Position numbers and translations under genes: made by a program. Below the pieces are notes generated by a model. It was given only the letters and a program-made list of their open reading frames with translations. It did not search any database and had not been told where the DNA came from. A DNA stretch of 64,000 bases from Amphritea japonica ATCC BAA-1530. Its GTDB lineage: Bacteria > Pseudomonadota > Gammaproteobacteria > Pseudomonadales > Balneatricaceae. This document shows, in pieces, positions 1 through 8,705 of the stretch (positions within the stretch are counted from its first letter, which is position 1; the number at the start of each line of letters is the position of its first letter). The stretch spans positions 310,001 through 374,000 of the forward strand of contig NZ_AP014545.1 in the NCBI RefSeq assembly GCF_016592435.1, read 5' to 3'.

Positions 1-1702
1 TGCTTGGTGGCAGGCTAAACTGTCCCTGCAACAGGCCGTAGGGTTGCTGTAACCACTGCATGACGGTGAGATAGAGCCAGCTAATCAGGGCGAGCATATA
101 AAAGAGGTTCTGGAGAGGTGCATCGTCGCCGTTTAGCTGCCTCCCGAGGGTATAAAGGAAGAGGGGGATGGGGAGCGCAACTAACGGCCCGTATAGCAAG
201 GGACGAACGGTATGGCTGATGTGATCTTCGCTGACATTGCCGAGCTGCTTACACCAGAGAGGCTGGCGTCTGTTCAGATAGCGGCGACAGAATATGGCAA
301 CCGCAAGAGAGGCCAGAAACAGCGATATCGGCAGTGACAGTTTGCTGGCAAGCTGATCAAAATGCGGCTGCAACAAATGGGGCAATTCACCACCGACGGT
401 GAGGCTGCCACTTAGAATTTGCGCAGGCCATTGTGCTGTTATGGGCTCGGCGCTGGGGAGCCAGAGAAGGTGTTTGTTAAACAATGCCTTACTGTCGCTG
501 ATCTGCAGATTAAACTGCTTCTGAATCAGGAGTAATTGAGACAGTTCACTGATCTGCTTTTGCTGAAGTGTGCGTTGCTCCTGTGTCAGTTCGCTCAGGC
601 TGGCTTCCAATTCGGAGAGCTTGGTTCGTTGCTGTGCCGATAGGCCTTCTGTCGCGGGTGGCTGGATAGGCTGGCTGAGGGTTAACTGACTTAAACGCAA
701 TTCTTTTAGTCGGTTTTGGGTTGTTGTTGATTTCAGTGTTTTAGGTAGCTGCTGTATATGTTTACGCACCTCAGAACCGGTATAGCCCAGTCCTAAGTCC
801 AGCTGTAACTGAATCGCTTCATATGTTTGGCGGATAACCTGTAGCTGCTGTTCCAGTTGTTTTCGACGAAGGGCGGTTTTCTCTGTTTCAGCAAGCCCCT
901 GGCGGATCAGTTCGGCGGTTTCATTGTTTCGGCTGAGTGCCTGCTGGAGTACAGGGTTACTGTCGGTTTCCGAGGAATCAAGCTGGCTCAGGGTTTTTTC
1001 AGCGGCAGCCCTGTTTGCCTGCTGTAGTCGAAGTTCCGCCTGGTTTATCCATTGGGTGTAATTTTGAATACTGCTTTCAAGATGTTTTTGGTTTAGTAGC
1101 GCCAGCTCTGTCCGGCCGGGAAGCGCCAGTATTTCCAACTCGGTGACTTCCAGCGCCGATTCCAGTGCCAGTTGCTTATACCTGAATGCTTCATCTCTGA
1201 GCTTTTGCAGCTCTGTTGTTTGTGTGGCGGCAGGCGTAGCGGGAACAGAGCTGTTAAGCTGTTGTTCTAATGAGGATTGTTTTTCGCGCTGGCTTAACAG
1301 ATATTTGTCGCTGTCACGCAGGGTACGCTTGAGCTCGTCCCGGCTTTGCTCCAGATCGATAAGTCTGGCTTTTGTCTTGACCAGCAGGGGCTGGAGTTCA
1401 TCTTCAGCAATGTTTGTGGCGGGGAGTTCTGAGTCAGACTGAGGTGTAGATTTTTTTGCCTGTTCCAGTTGCTGTGGCAGCGTTTCAATTTCGCGGCGCA
1501 GATCCTGTGCCTGCTCGCGCAGGCTTATCACTTCTTGAATATGGTGCAGAGCTTGTTGGTAGACCTCGATGAAAGGACTATCCGGATCATTTTCTAATTG
1601 CTGAAGCTGGGTTTCCAGTTGATTTATTTCAGCCGTGAATTCGGAGGAAACCGCGAACCCTTTGAGGCTAAACAACATAAGGAAAATGAGTAACAGTCGC
1701 AT
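1..1702 (-). CDS. Mechanosensitive channel, MscK/MscM type (N-terminal part; gene runs off the window)
   Basis: The frame is open on the minus strand from an ATG at 1702 to the left edge, about 567 codons, so the C-terminal MscS pore lies outside the window. The protein begins with a signal peptide (MRLLLIFLMLFSLKGF then AVSS), followed by about 430 residues rich in Gln, Glu, Leu and Ala with heptad character, as in the periplasmic coiled-coil domain of MscK/YjeP/YbiO-type channels. The first membrane segments appear near the left edge (around LPISLFLASLAVAIF). Large MscS homologues of this kind sit in the inner membrane and release solutes on hypo-osmotic shock. The pore cannot be seen, so the exact subfamily is uncertain. 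Confidence 0.8.
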   Translation of the reverse strand, partial: MRLLLIFLMLFSLKGFAVSSEFTAEINQLETQLQQLENDPDSPFIEVYQQALHHIQEVISLREQAQDLRREIETLPQQLEQAKKSTPQSDSELPATNIAEDELQPLLVKTKARLIDLEQSRDELKRTLRDSDKYLLSQREKQSSLEQQLNSSVPATPAATQTTELQKLRDEAFRYKQLALESALEVTELEILALPGRTELALLNQKHLESSIQNYTQWINQAELRLQQANRAAAEKTLSQLDSSETDSNPVLQQALSRNNETAELIRQGLAETEKTALRRKQLEQQLQVIRQTYEAIQLQLDLGLGYTGSEVRKHIQQLPKTLKSTTTQNRLKELRLSQLTLSQPIQPPATEGLSAQQRTKLSELEASLSELTQEQRTLQQKQISELSQLLLIQKQFNLQISDSKALFNKHLLWLPSAEPITAQWPAQILSGSLTVGGELPHLLQPHFDQLASKLSLPISLFLASLAVAIFCRRYLNRRQPLWCKQLGNVSEDHISHTVRPLLYGPLVALPIPLFLYTLGRQLNGDDAPLQNLFYMLALISWLYLTVMQWLQQPYGLLQGQFSLPPS

Positions 1703-1842
1703 AAATTCTGCCTTCAGATAGTCAGGATTACTATATACGCCTAACGCGATTGCACAAGGCATATGTTGTGAATCTGATCTAAATTATAGAGTAAACAGCG
1801 CTTCATGATGCGCGTTGCGGGTGGGTGTGACAGAGTAGGGGA

Positions 1843-2808
1843 ATGGATATGCAGATGTTAAATGTCACATCATTACGTAATAAGCTCCCTGTCTATAACC
1901 GGGAAGAAGGTGTTTGCAGTAGCGAGATGCTGGAAGAGTACCTTGAATGTTATCAGCTGAATCAGATACTGCATGCCGGGCATAAGCTTTATGCGACACA
2001 GCAAACAGTGCAGGGCAGTACTTTGTTTGTACAACACTACTGTAGCCGTTATGACAGCCGGGGAACGGTGGTTGTATTACATGGTTATTTTGATCACAGT
2101 GGTCTTTATCGTCATCTGATCTCCTATCTGTTGGAAAATAGTTGGGACGTTCTGATCTATGACCTGCCCGGACACGGTTTGTCGCAAGGGGCGCCGCTCT
2201 CTATAGATAGTTTTGAAACCTATGCCAGCCAGTTGACGGAACTGTTGAACAGTCGTCAGGATCGTTTACAAGCCCCCTGGGCCTTGCTGGGCCAGAGTAC
2301 CGGGGCTGCAATACTGATAGAACAGCAGTTGAAGTTTGGGCATCATAACTGGCCAGTACAGGAACAGGTTTTTCTCGCTCCGTTGGTGCGCCCTTGTGGC
2401 TGGCAGGGGATCGCTAAAAAATATCGCTGGCTGCGGTTTTTAATCCGTTCTGTTCCCCGCTCTTATGGACCGAGCTCTGCAGATAAGGATTTTCTGGATT
2501 TTGTTCGTTATCAGGATCCGCTTCAGCATCATCGGGTTCCGGTGCGCTGGATTGGGGCGATGCTACGCTGGGTTGAAAATGTAGAGCGACAGTTGGCTCA
2601 TCTGCCAACGACGCCTTTATGTATTCAGGGCGTGGAAGATGAAACGGTGGAATGGCGTCATAACTTAGGTGTTATCGGTCGCTTGTATCCCGGTCTGGAG
2701 ATTAAGCTGTTGCAGAAAGCACACCATCATCTGGTTAACGAGGAAACGACTATTCGATTACAGGTGTTTAACCTGATAGAGCAGGCATTGAACCGGTCGG
2801 CCCGCTAG
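1843..2808 (+). CDS. Alpha/beta hydrolase, lysophospholipase-like
   Basis: 321 residues with the alpha/beta hydrolase layout of the serine aminopeptidase S33 / PldB group: an oxyanion motif HGYFDHSG near residue 78, a nucleophile elbow GQSTG near residue 146, an acid in the VEDETVEW stretch and a C-terminal histidine in KAHHHLVNE. It probably hydrolyses an ester such as a lysophospholipid or monoacylglycerol; the true substrate cannot be read from sequence. The ATG at 1843 follows AGGGG at good spacing. It has no signal peptide, so a cytoplasmic location is expected. It is a single gene between the divergent channel gene and a bidirectional terminator shared with serA. Confidence 0.8.
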   Translation: MDMQMLNVTSLRNKLPVYNREEGVCSSEMLEEYLECYQLNQILHAGHKLYATQQTVQGSTLFVQHYCSRYDSRGTVVVLHGYFDHSGLYRHLISYLLENSWDVLIYDLPGHGLSQGAPLSIDSFETYASQLTELLNSRQDRLQAPWALLGQSTGAAILIEQQLKFGHHNWPVQEQVFLAPLVRPCGWQGIAKKYRWLRFLIRSVPRSYGPSSADKDFLDFVRYQDPLQHHRVPVRWIGAMLRWVENVERQLAHLPTTPLCIQGVEDETVEWRHNLGVIGRLYPGLEIKLLQKAHHHLVNEETTIRLQVFNLIEQALNRSAR

Positions 2809-2824
2809 TAAAGTGTCAGACAAT

Positions 2825-2852
2825 AAAAAAGGCAGCCTGAGCTGCCTTTTTT
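2825..2852. terminator. Bidirectional rho-independent terminator between hydrolase and serA
   Basis: A GGCAGC stem, CTGA loop and GCTGCC stem are flanked by A6 on the left and T6 on the right, so the hairpin can end transcription of both converging genes. Confidence 0.9.
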
Positions 2853-2865
2853 AGTCGGGATGCAA

Positions 2866-4098
2866 TCAGAACAAACGACGACAGCGGATAGTACCGTTTA
2901 CCTGCTTCAGTTTGCTTAAAGCAACTTGAGAGGTGTCTGCATCGACATCAATGACTACATAGCCAACCTTTTCATTGGTTTGCAGGTACTGACCACTGAT
3001 GTTGATGTTGTTATCAGAGAATACGTTGTTAATCGCACTCAATACACCCGGGATGTTCTCATGCACGTGCAACAGACGGTGAACGTCCGGATGCTCTGGC
3101 AGAGATACTTCAGGGAAGTTAACAGAGGTAATGGAAGATCCATTATCACTGTACTTGATCAGCTTTTCAGCGACTTCGTAACCGATGTTTTCCTGTGCTT
3201 CCAGAGTAGAACCACCGACGTGTGGTGTCAGGATTACATTGTCGAACTCGCGCAGAGGTGAGATGAACTCATCATCGTTAGTACGAGGCTCAACCGGGAA
3301 CACGTCAATTGCAGCGCCCAGCAGACGCTGTTCTGCCAATGCTTCGCAGAGCGCATCGATCACTACAACAGTGCCACGGGCAGCGTTGATAAAGATAGAG
3401 CCTTGCTTCATCTCAGCGAACTGCGCTGCCCCCATCATATCTTTTGTGGCAGGCGTTTCTGGTACGTGCAGAGAGACGATGTCACAGGTGTTAAGCAACT
3501 CTTTCATCGATCCTAGCTGAGTAGCGTTGCCCAGTGGCAGTTTGGTCACTACATCGTAGAAATAAACATCCATACCCAGGGATTCAGAGATAACGCTCAG
3601 TTGTGAGCCGATGCTACCGTAACCGACGATACCCAGCTTCTTACCACGGATTTCGTATGAATTCTTGGCTGTTTTCTGCCACTCACCACGGTGTGCTTTG
3701 GCATTTTTCTCAGCGACGCCCCGCAACAACAGGATCGCCTCTGCAATGACCAGTTCAGCAACAGAACGGGTGTTGGAGAACGGTGCGTTAAATACTGCAA
3801 CGCCCCGCATGGTAGCGGCGGCCAGGTTAACCTGGTTGGTGCCGATACAGAAACAGCCGACAGCGACCAGTTTCTCAGCTGCGGCAAAAACTTCTTCGGT
3901 CAGCTGGGTACGTGAACGAATGCCAATAAAGTGCGCATCTTTCACTCGCTCAAGCAGTTCCGCTTCCGGCAGAGAGCCTGTCAGGTATTCAATATTGGTG
4001 TAGCCGTGCGCATTCAGGGTATCCAGTGCTGACTGGTGCACGCCCTCCAGCAGCAGAATCTTGATCTTGCTTTTTTCCAGAGAGGTATTTTGGCTCAT
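2866..4098 (-). CDS. serA: D-3-phosphoglycerate dehydrogenase
   Basis: Catalyses the first committed step of serine synthesis, 3-phosphoglycerate to 3-phosphohydroxypyruvate with NAD. At 410 residues it has the length of the E. coli enzyme. The Rossmann nucleotide site GIVGYGSIGSQ lies at about residues 157-167, the active-site arginine is in NAARGTVV (about 240) and the catalytic histidine is in TPHVGGST (about 293). A C-terminal ACT domain (about 340-410, with NINISGQYLQT) fits feedback inhibition by serine. The ATG at 4098 is the family's usual N-terminus. It is preceded by a 220-bp spacer holding an imperfect inverted repeat. Confidence 0.97.
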   Translation of the reverse strand: MSQNTSLEKSKIKILLLEGVHQSALDTLNAHGYTNIEYLTGSLPEAELLERVKDAHFIGIRSRTQLTEEVFAAAEKLVAVGCFCIGTNQVNLAAATMRGVAVFNAPFSNTRSVAELVIAEAILLLRGVAEKNAKAHRGEWQKTAKNSYEIRGKKLGIVGYGSIGSQLSVISESLGMDVYFYDVVTKLPLGNATQLGSMKELLNTCDIVSLHVPETPATKDMMGAAQFAEMKQGSIFINAARGTVVVIDALCEALAEQRLLGAAIDVFPVEPRTNDDEFISPLREFDNVILTPHVGGSTLEAQENIGYEVAEKLIKYSDNGSSITSVNFPEVSLPEHPDVHRLLHVHENIPGVLSAINNVFSDNNINISGQYLQTNEKVGYVVIDVDADTSQVALSKLKQVNGTIRCRRLF

Positions 4099-4247
4099 GG
4101 TATGAATCTCATTTTAATGTAGTGATGTTTCTGTGTGTGGCAGACATCACTGGATTAGCCGTAAAAGAAAGGGCGCTATGTTAACACAGTGTGGTAGGAA
4201 AAGGGGGGGCCCAAAAGGGGGTATCTGATGGATTTTTATTCAATTCA

Positions 4248-4297
4248 ATATGAATCCGAATCAAGTAATAAAAATTTTAAGTGATTCGAATTCATAT
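4248..4297. repeat. Imperfect inverted repeat upstream of serA
   Basis: Arms at 4248-4262 (ATATGAATCCGAATC) and 4283-4297 (GATTCGAATTCATAT) match at 14 of 15 positions around a 20-base A+T-rich spacer. There is no T-run directly after it on either strand. It lies downstream of ppnP and 150 bp upstream of the serA start, so it could be an operator for serA or a 3' structure of the ppnP transcript. Confidence 0.6.
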
Positions 4298-4318
4298 AAG
4301 CAGGTTTCTATGGGCTGT

Positions 4319-4600
4319 TTAGCTGTAGAAACACAGGTACGCTGTCGGCTGAGCCACTTTAAGCTGAAAGCTTTGGTTAGCAGCCACTTTGAACTCAGTA
4401 CCACCAGGGAAGGACTGCCACTCATCGCTGCCGGGTAGTTTTACGACCAGTTCACCGCTAATCACTTTCATGAGTTCGTTTTCTGAGGTGCCGAATTCAT
4501 ACTCTCCGGCGGCCATAACACCCGATGACACTTTGCCATCTGCATTGTCAAAACCGATCGACTTTACAGCGCCATCAAAATATTCGTTTACGGTCAGCAT
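4319..4600 (-). CDS. ppnP: Pyrimidine/purine nucleoside phosphorylase PpnP (YaiE family)
   Basis: A 93-residue single-domain cupin that phosphorolyses nucleosides to free base and ribose 1-phosphate. The sequence follows the E. coli protein closely: [13 protein letters not shown] at the start, [24 protein letters not shown] and an end in [10 protein letters not shown] longer in-frame reading exists, but the ATG at 4600 gives the family's N-terminus and has AGGAG eight bases upstream. It lies between the LysR gene (53 bp upstream) and serA, all on the minus strand. Whether it is cotranscribed with the regulator is not clear. Confidence 0.92.
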   Translation of the reverse strand: MLTVNEYFDGAVKSIGFDNADGKVSSGVMAAGEYEFGTSENELMKVISGELVVKLPGSDEWQSFPGGTEFKVAANQSFQLKVAQPTAYLCFYS

Positions 4601-4652
4601 TATGTTACTCCTATAAATGGGAGCGCTATAGTAGATATCTTTATAGATGTTG

Positions 4653-5540
4653 TCACCTGTTTGCAGCAGATGGTGTATGTTCAAGTAGATAGTCAACAAA
4701 AGACTGGTTTGCTTTGGAGAGGTAGCGCTGTTTTCGCCAGGCGATACAGAGATTAAAGGTAAGCGGTTCTACAAAAGGGATGCCGATCAGGTCACCGGCA
4801 TCGTCTATGGCAGGCCTGAGCAGTGCGGATATACCAAAGCCCTGCCGGATGACAGATTGAATCAACGGAATTAAATTAGTTTCGAAGGTGATCTTCGGTG
4901 TTATCTGGTAGCGCTCTGCCAGGGATTCCGTAACCTGGCGATGAAAGAAGCCCTCTTTGAACAGTACCAGCTCTTCCGCCAGGAATGCTGGGTAGCTGAT
5001 GCACGGCTGGTTGGCCAGAGGGTGCTCGGCGTTAACGCAGGCCAGGATCTCTTCTTCTATCAGAGAGACCTTCTCTAATTGCTCTGACTCACCATCATCG
5101 ACGACGATACCGATATCCAGCTCGCCCTGCTCTATGAGCTGGCGGATATGGGTGGTGCCGCCTTCAACGACTGAGAGTTGCAGGTTGGGGTGGCTGTGAC
5201 GAAACCCCATCAATAGCTCGGCTAGATGATAAGACCCGAGCATACTGGGAATGCCAACTCGTACCTGTCCCTGAGTGAGGCCGGTGAGTTCCTGCATTTC
5301 TAGCTCTGCATCAGTAACCGCCTGAATAATTTTGTCGGCATGTAACAATAACCGGCCACCTTCATCGGTCAGACTGATACGGCGTCCATTACGGTGAAAC
5401 AGTTTCAGGCCCAGCTGATCTTCCAGTCGTTTGATCGACATGCTGACCGCCGGCTGTGCCAGATGAAGCTTCTCTGCTGCGCGGGTGAAGTTTGTTTCCC
5501 GGGCAACGGTTTGAAAGCAACGGAGTGAGCGGATATCCAT
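4653..5540 (-). CDS. LysR-family transcriptional regulator
   Basis: 295 residues. The N-terminal winged helix (residues 1-60) carries the family pattern [22 protein letters not shown]; a periplasmic-binding-protein-like effector domain follows from about residue 90, beginning with [18 protein letters not shown]. It is divergent from an MFS exporter gene with a 160-bp shared regulatory region, a typical LysR arrangement in which the regulator controls its own gene and its neighbour. The inducer cannot be predicted. The ATG at 5540 gives the usual start MDIRSLRCF. Confidence 0.93.
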   Translation of the reverse strand: MDIRSLRCFQTVARETNFTRAAEKLHLAQPAVSMSIKRLEDQLGLKLFHRNGRRISLTDEGGRLLLHADKIIQAVTDAELEMQELTGLTQGQVRVGIPSMLGSYHLAELLMGFRHSHPNLQLSVVEGGTTHIRQLIEQGELDIGIVVDDGESEQLEKVSLIEEEILACVNAEHPLANQPCISYPAFLAEELVLFKEGFFHRQVTESLAERYQITPKITFETNLIPLIQSVIRQGFGISALLRPAIDDAGDLIGIPFVEPLTFNLCIAWRKQRYLSKANQSFVDYLLEHTPSAANR

Positions 5541-5578
5541 AGAGAGACCTGAATCAGTTTAGGTAATTTAGCGATCAG

Positions 5579-5626
5579 TTATCACAATTATTTATGAATA
5601 TTATCACTGTTATATATTTCTGTGAT
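5579..5626. promoter_or_regulatory. Repeated half-sites in the LysR/MFS intergenic region
   Basis: TTATCAC occurs at 5579-5585 and again at 5601-5607, exactly 22 bp apart (two helical turns). An inverted relative, GTGATTT, starts at 5622. This spacing on one DNA face between divergent genes suggests binding sites for the LysR protein; no experimental site is known to me. Confidence 0.4.
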
Positions 5627-5700
5627 TTTTATGTCACTGCTATGCTGCTGATTATCTGAGTGGGGTGGTGATTTGTGCTTTTATAGGGGAGAGATTGACC

Positions 5701-6903
5701 ATGATTGAATCGGGTAGCGCAGCGTTCTGGCGAGCAACCGTTGCGCTCTGTATCGGCTCATTTATGATCTTCTCAAATGTGTATGTCACGCAGCCTATTT
5801 TACCTGAGCTGCAGCGAGAGTTTGAACTCACGACACTCGAGGTGAGCGGGTCTTTTACGGTGACAACCTTAATGCTGGGGTTGTCCCTGTTACTCTATGG
5901 GCCGTTGTCGGATGCGCTGGGACGGCGTCGGTTGATGCTGCTGAGTATGACCGGTGTGTGTATCTGTTCCCTGCTATTGTCCCAGGTTGAAAGCTTTTCA
6001 ACGCTGGTTTGGCTTCGAGGTTTACAGGGGTTCTGTCTGGGTGGTTTGCCTGCCATTGCTATCGCTTATATGGGCGACGAGTTCTCCCGAAAGGCGTTGC
6101 TTGTGGCCGTGGGGCTGTACATTAGCGGTAATACACTGGGTGGGATTTCCGGCCGCCTGATTGGTGGTTTTGTCGGTGACTGGCTGGGCTGGGCCGATCT
6201 GTTTCTGGTGATGGGGATAATCAGCGCGCTCTGTCTGTTGCTGTTCTGGTGGTTATTGCCGCCGTCTCGACATTTTCGTCCTCAACCCCTGCACCCGAAA
6301 ACGATGCTTTCGCAGTTAAGAAACCACCTTTCCAACCCGCTACTCTTGCTGATTTATCTGGTGGGAGGGCTGAATTTCTTCATATTTATTAATCAATACA
6401 GCTATATTATTTTTGTTCTGGCTGATGCGCCTTATTCTCTGAGCCCTGCCTGGTTAGGCTTGTTGTTTCTGACCTATCTCACCGGTACTGTTGGTTCAGC
6501 TTTGTCTGGCAAAGTGGCACTACGACAAGGGCAGCTACGTTGCATCATCGCAGGCATATTGATTCTGATAGGGGGCAGCCTGTTGACGCTGAGTGGGTCG
6601 CTGCCGGTTATCGTGACGGGCTTTTTTATTAATAGCTTTGGTTTCTTTTTTGCTCACTCCAGCGCCAGCAGCTGGGTCAGTCATCAGGCGACCCATGCCC
6701 GAGCCAGCGCATCATCACTCTATCTGGTATTTTATTATCTGGGTGCCAGTATCGGTGGCTTTTATCTTGACCCTTTCTGGCAGTGGAGGGGCTGGGAAGG
6801 GGTCGTATCAGGTTCAGTCATTGTGTTACTGATCACCTTGAGTCTGACGCTGGCATTGAGCTCGTTGATCGCCAGGGGTATGATCAGAACCCACTCTTTT
6901 TAA
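5701..6903 (+). CDS. MFS transporter, YnfM/arabinose-efflux-like
   Basis: About 400 residues with roughly 12 hydrophobic segments. The loop 2-3 signature is present as GPLSDALGRRRLM (about residue 68), and the first helix contains FSNVYVTQPILPELQREF, typical of the YnfM/YdhP-like proton-driven exporters. It is expected in the inner membrane exporting an unknown small molecule. A longer reading from 5665 exists, but the ATG at 5701 has AGGGGAG upstream and starts nearer the first helix. It is divergent from the LysR gene, which probably controls it. Confidence 0.88.
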   Translation: MIESGSAAFWRATVALCIGSFMIFSNVYVTQPILPELQREFELTTLEVSGSFTVTTLMLGLSLLLYGPLSDALGRRRLMLLSMTGVCICSLLLSQVESFSTLVWLRGLQGFCLGGLPAIAIAYMGDEFSRKALLVAVGLYISGNTLGGISGRLIGGFVGDWLGWADLFLVMGIISALCLLLFWWLLPPSRHFRPQPLHPKTMLSQLRNHLSNPLLLLIYLVGGLNFFIFINQYSYIIFVLADAPYSLSPAWLGLLFLTYLTGTVGSALSGKVALRQGQLRCIIAGILILIGGSLLTLSGSLPVIVTGFFINSFGFFFAHSSASSWVSHQATHARASASSLYLVFYYLGASIGGFYLDPFWQWRGWEGVVSGSVIVLLITLSLTLALSSLIARGMIRTHSF

Positions 6904-6932
6904 CACTCTTTTATTGCTGAGGGGTTTCGGTT

Positions 6933-7595
6933 ATGCAGTATAAACATCGGTATGTAGATGGCACGGAAGCAGCTCTTCCTGTTGGGAAGGTTGTGTGCGT
7001 TGGGCGCAATTACGCTGATCATGCCGCTGAACTGAATAACCCGGTCCCAACGACACCGATGCTGTTTATGAAGCCCTCAACAGCACTGGTGCCATTAGAA
7101 GAGCCGTTTGAAATCCCCATGGATTACGGCAGTGTTCATTTTGAAACTGAGATGGCGATTTTGATTGGCCAACCGTTAAAGAATGCCAACAAATTCGAGA
7201 TTGAAGATGCCATCGTAGGTGTGGGCCTGGCGTTGGATCTGACGTTGCGTGATCTGCAGAGTAAACTGAAAGATCGGGGGCATCCCTGGGAAAAATCTAA
7301 AGCGTTTGATGGTTCATGCCCTTTGTCTGCTTTTGTGGAGCCTGCGGCTGTCGGCGATTTACAGGATCAGGCGATTCGCTTAACGGTGAATGGTCAGCTA
7401 CGCCAGAACGGTAATAGCGGCTTTATGCTACATAAAGTGTTTCCGTTAATCGCTTATATGAGTCACTATTTTACGTTGCTGCCAGGTGATGTGGTGATCA
7501 CCGGTACCCCTGCGGGTGTGGGGGAGGTGAATCCGGGAGATAAGTTGTTGGTTGAGCTGGGTGAACAATTGAAGATTGAGACTCAGGCGCTCTGA
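6933..7595 (+). CDS. Fumarylacetoacetate hydrolase family protein (YcgM-like)
   Basis: 220 residues, the short single-domain form of the FAH superfamily. The start VGKVVCVGRNYADHAAELN and the metal-binding acidic residues in HFETEMAILIG are visible, as are KAFDGSCPLS and TGTPAGVGEV. Members split C-C bonds in beta-diketo acids or act as acylpyruvases or oxaloacetate decarboxylases; the substrate here is not known. It follows the MFS gene by 29 bp and precedes hemJ by 22 bp, so the three may be transcribed together. Confidence 0.9.
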   Translation: MQYKHRYVDGTEAALPVGKVVCVGRNYADHAAELNNPVPTTPMLFMKPSTALVPLEEPFEIPMDYGSVHFETEMAILIGQPLKNANKFEIEDAIVGVGLALDLTLRDLQSKLKDRGHPWEKSKAFDGSCPLSAFVEPAAVGDLQDQAIRLTVNGQLRQNGNSGFMLHKVFPLIAYMSHYFTLLPGDVVITGTPAGVGEVNPGDKLLVELGEQLKIETQAL

Positions 7596-7617
7596 GAATG
7601 GATAAGGACTAACGCGA

Positions 7618-8031
7618 ATGTTGTGGGTTAAGGTATTTCATATTCTGGCAATGACCAGTTGGATGGCAGGTATTTTCTACCTTCCGCGTATTTTTGTGCA
7701 CTATGTTGAGGGGCGCGAAGCGGGACAGGATGTGGCCCGGCTGGAGGTTATGGCTGGTAAGCTGTATGGGTTTATGTCAATTATGGCGCTGTTTACCCTG
7801 GGGCTGGGGTTATGGCTCTGGTTTGGCTATGGTATCTCAGGTGCCTGGCTGCATGCCAAGCTGCTGTTTGTCGGTTTTTTGATTGGCTATCATTTCTGGT
7901 GTTTTGCGTATCTGAAGCGTCTGCGAGCCGGTATGCTGGACAATACCGGGCGTTATTTTCGTTACTTTAATGAATTGCCGTTGCTGATTTTTATACCGAT
8001 TCTGGTCTTTGTGGTGGTGAAACCTTTCTGA
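7618..8031 (+). CDS. hemJ: HemJ-type protoporphyrinogen IX oxidase (CopD/UPF0093 family)
   Basis: 137 residues with four predicted membrane helices. The family's conserved histidine (His8 in KVFHILAMTSW), the FYLPRIFVHY segment and the central lysine in AWLHAKLLFV are present; these residues are needed in characterised HemJ proteins. HemJ oxidises protoporphyrinogen IX to protoporphyrin IX in the late haem pathway, in bacteria lacking HemG or HemY. Databases often label it only CopD-family. Another haem gene, hemE, lies 28 kb away in this window. Confidence 0.82.
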   Translation: MLWVKVFHILAMTSWMAGIFYLPRIFVHYVEGREAGQDVARLEVMAGKLYGFMSIMALFTLGLGLWLWFGYGISGAWLHAKLLFVGFLIGYHFWCFAYLKRLRAGMLDNTGRYFRYFNELPLLIFIPILVFVVVKPF

Positions 8032-8057
8032 TAATCAGAGGGGTCGTTCGACTTCGA

Positions 8058-8660
8058 TTAAGTCTCTTGTAACCGCGCTATACGGGCGGATAGTCGCTCG
8101 GTGTCCTGGCGTATACGGTCGACCTCAGATGAAAACTGCCTAACCTCAGGTGCGCTGGGCAGAATGCGTAACTCTTCTTTCAGGTATTCCTCAAGATTGA
8201 GTAGCAGGCTATTACCTGTAGTCAGGTATAACTGAGCTTTCCAACGCAGGTAACGGGCGACTTCATGGGCGGGAAGGTCCCCTAATAGTTGAGCGAGAAT
8301 CGCTTCCCAATCCAATGCGGCATCGATCAGTATTTTACTAAAACGGGTCGCTAATCCACTGTCGCCACGGACGGTAATACTTTTACCAAACATGGCGTCA
8401 CTGCTATCAGTCGCCGTCAGTAAACGGAAAAAATCGCTGCCACTGCCGCTTAGTGTGACGTCGGCATCATCACGTTCAAATATATCGATCTGTATGCCTT
8501 CACCACTGGGCTGCAACGAAAGCGTAGCCGCGGGTGATGTTAGCTGGATGGCGATAACTTTGCCGTTCAACTGGCTGAGCTGATCTACGGTCTCAGGGCT
8601 GAGCCTTAATAACTTATTAAGGCTGGTTTCAGCCAGTGTCAGCAATGTAGCGTTGATCAT
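8058..8660 (-). CDS. ubiJ: Ubiquinone biosynthesis accessory factor UbiJ (SCP2 domain)
   Basis: 200 residues with an N-terminal SCP2 sterol-carrier fold (about residues 15-115; IQIDIFERDDADVTLSG) and a C-terminal helical/coiled-coil tail (EVDRIRQDTERLSARIARL). UbiJ binds lipid and helps organise the cytosolic complex that makes ubiquinone. It lies 45 bp downstream of ubiE, as in the widespread ubiE-ubiJ-ubiB operon, but the next gene is a convergent hemJ, so ubiB is absent here. Confidence 0.9.
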   Translation of the reverse strand: MINATLLTLAETSLNKLLRLSPETVDQLSQLNGKVIAIQLTSPAATLSLQPSGEGIQIDIFERDDADVTLSGSGSDFFRLLTATDSSDAMFGKSITVRGDSGLATRFSKILIDAALDWEAILAQLLGDLPAHEVARYLRWKAQLYLTTGNSLLLNLEEYLKEELRILPSAPEVRQFSSEVDRIRQDTERLSARIARLQET

Positions 8661-8705
8661 TTTGGTGCCCTAAGTATTTAAAGCAAGGCTTTAAGGATTA
8701 GATGC

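Noticed and set aside
937-1442. Plus-strand frames inside the mechanosensitive channel region
   Set aside because: They are shadows of the open minus-strand frame, which has a signal peptide and coiled-coil character; their own products are low-complexity and unlike known proteins.
5621-5637. CRP-like site GTGA-N8-TCAC in the LysR/MFS spacer
   Set aside because: CRP sites have six bases between TGTGA and TCACA; the spacing of eight and incomplete right half do not fit.
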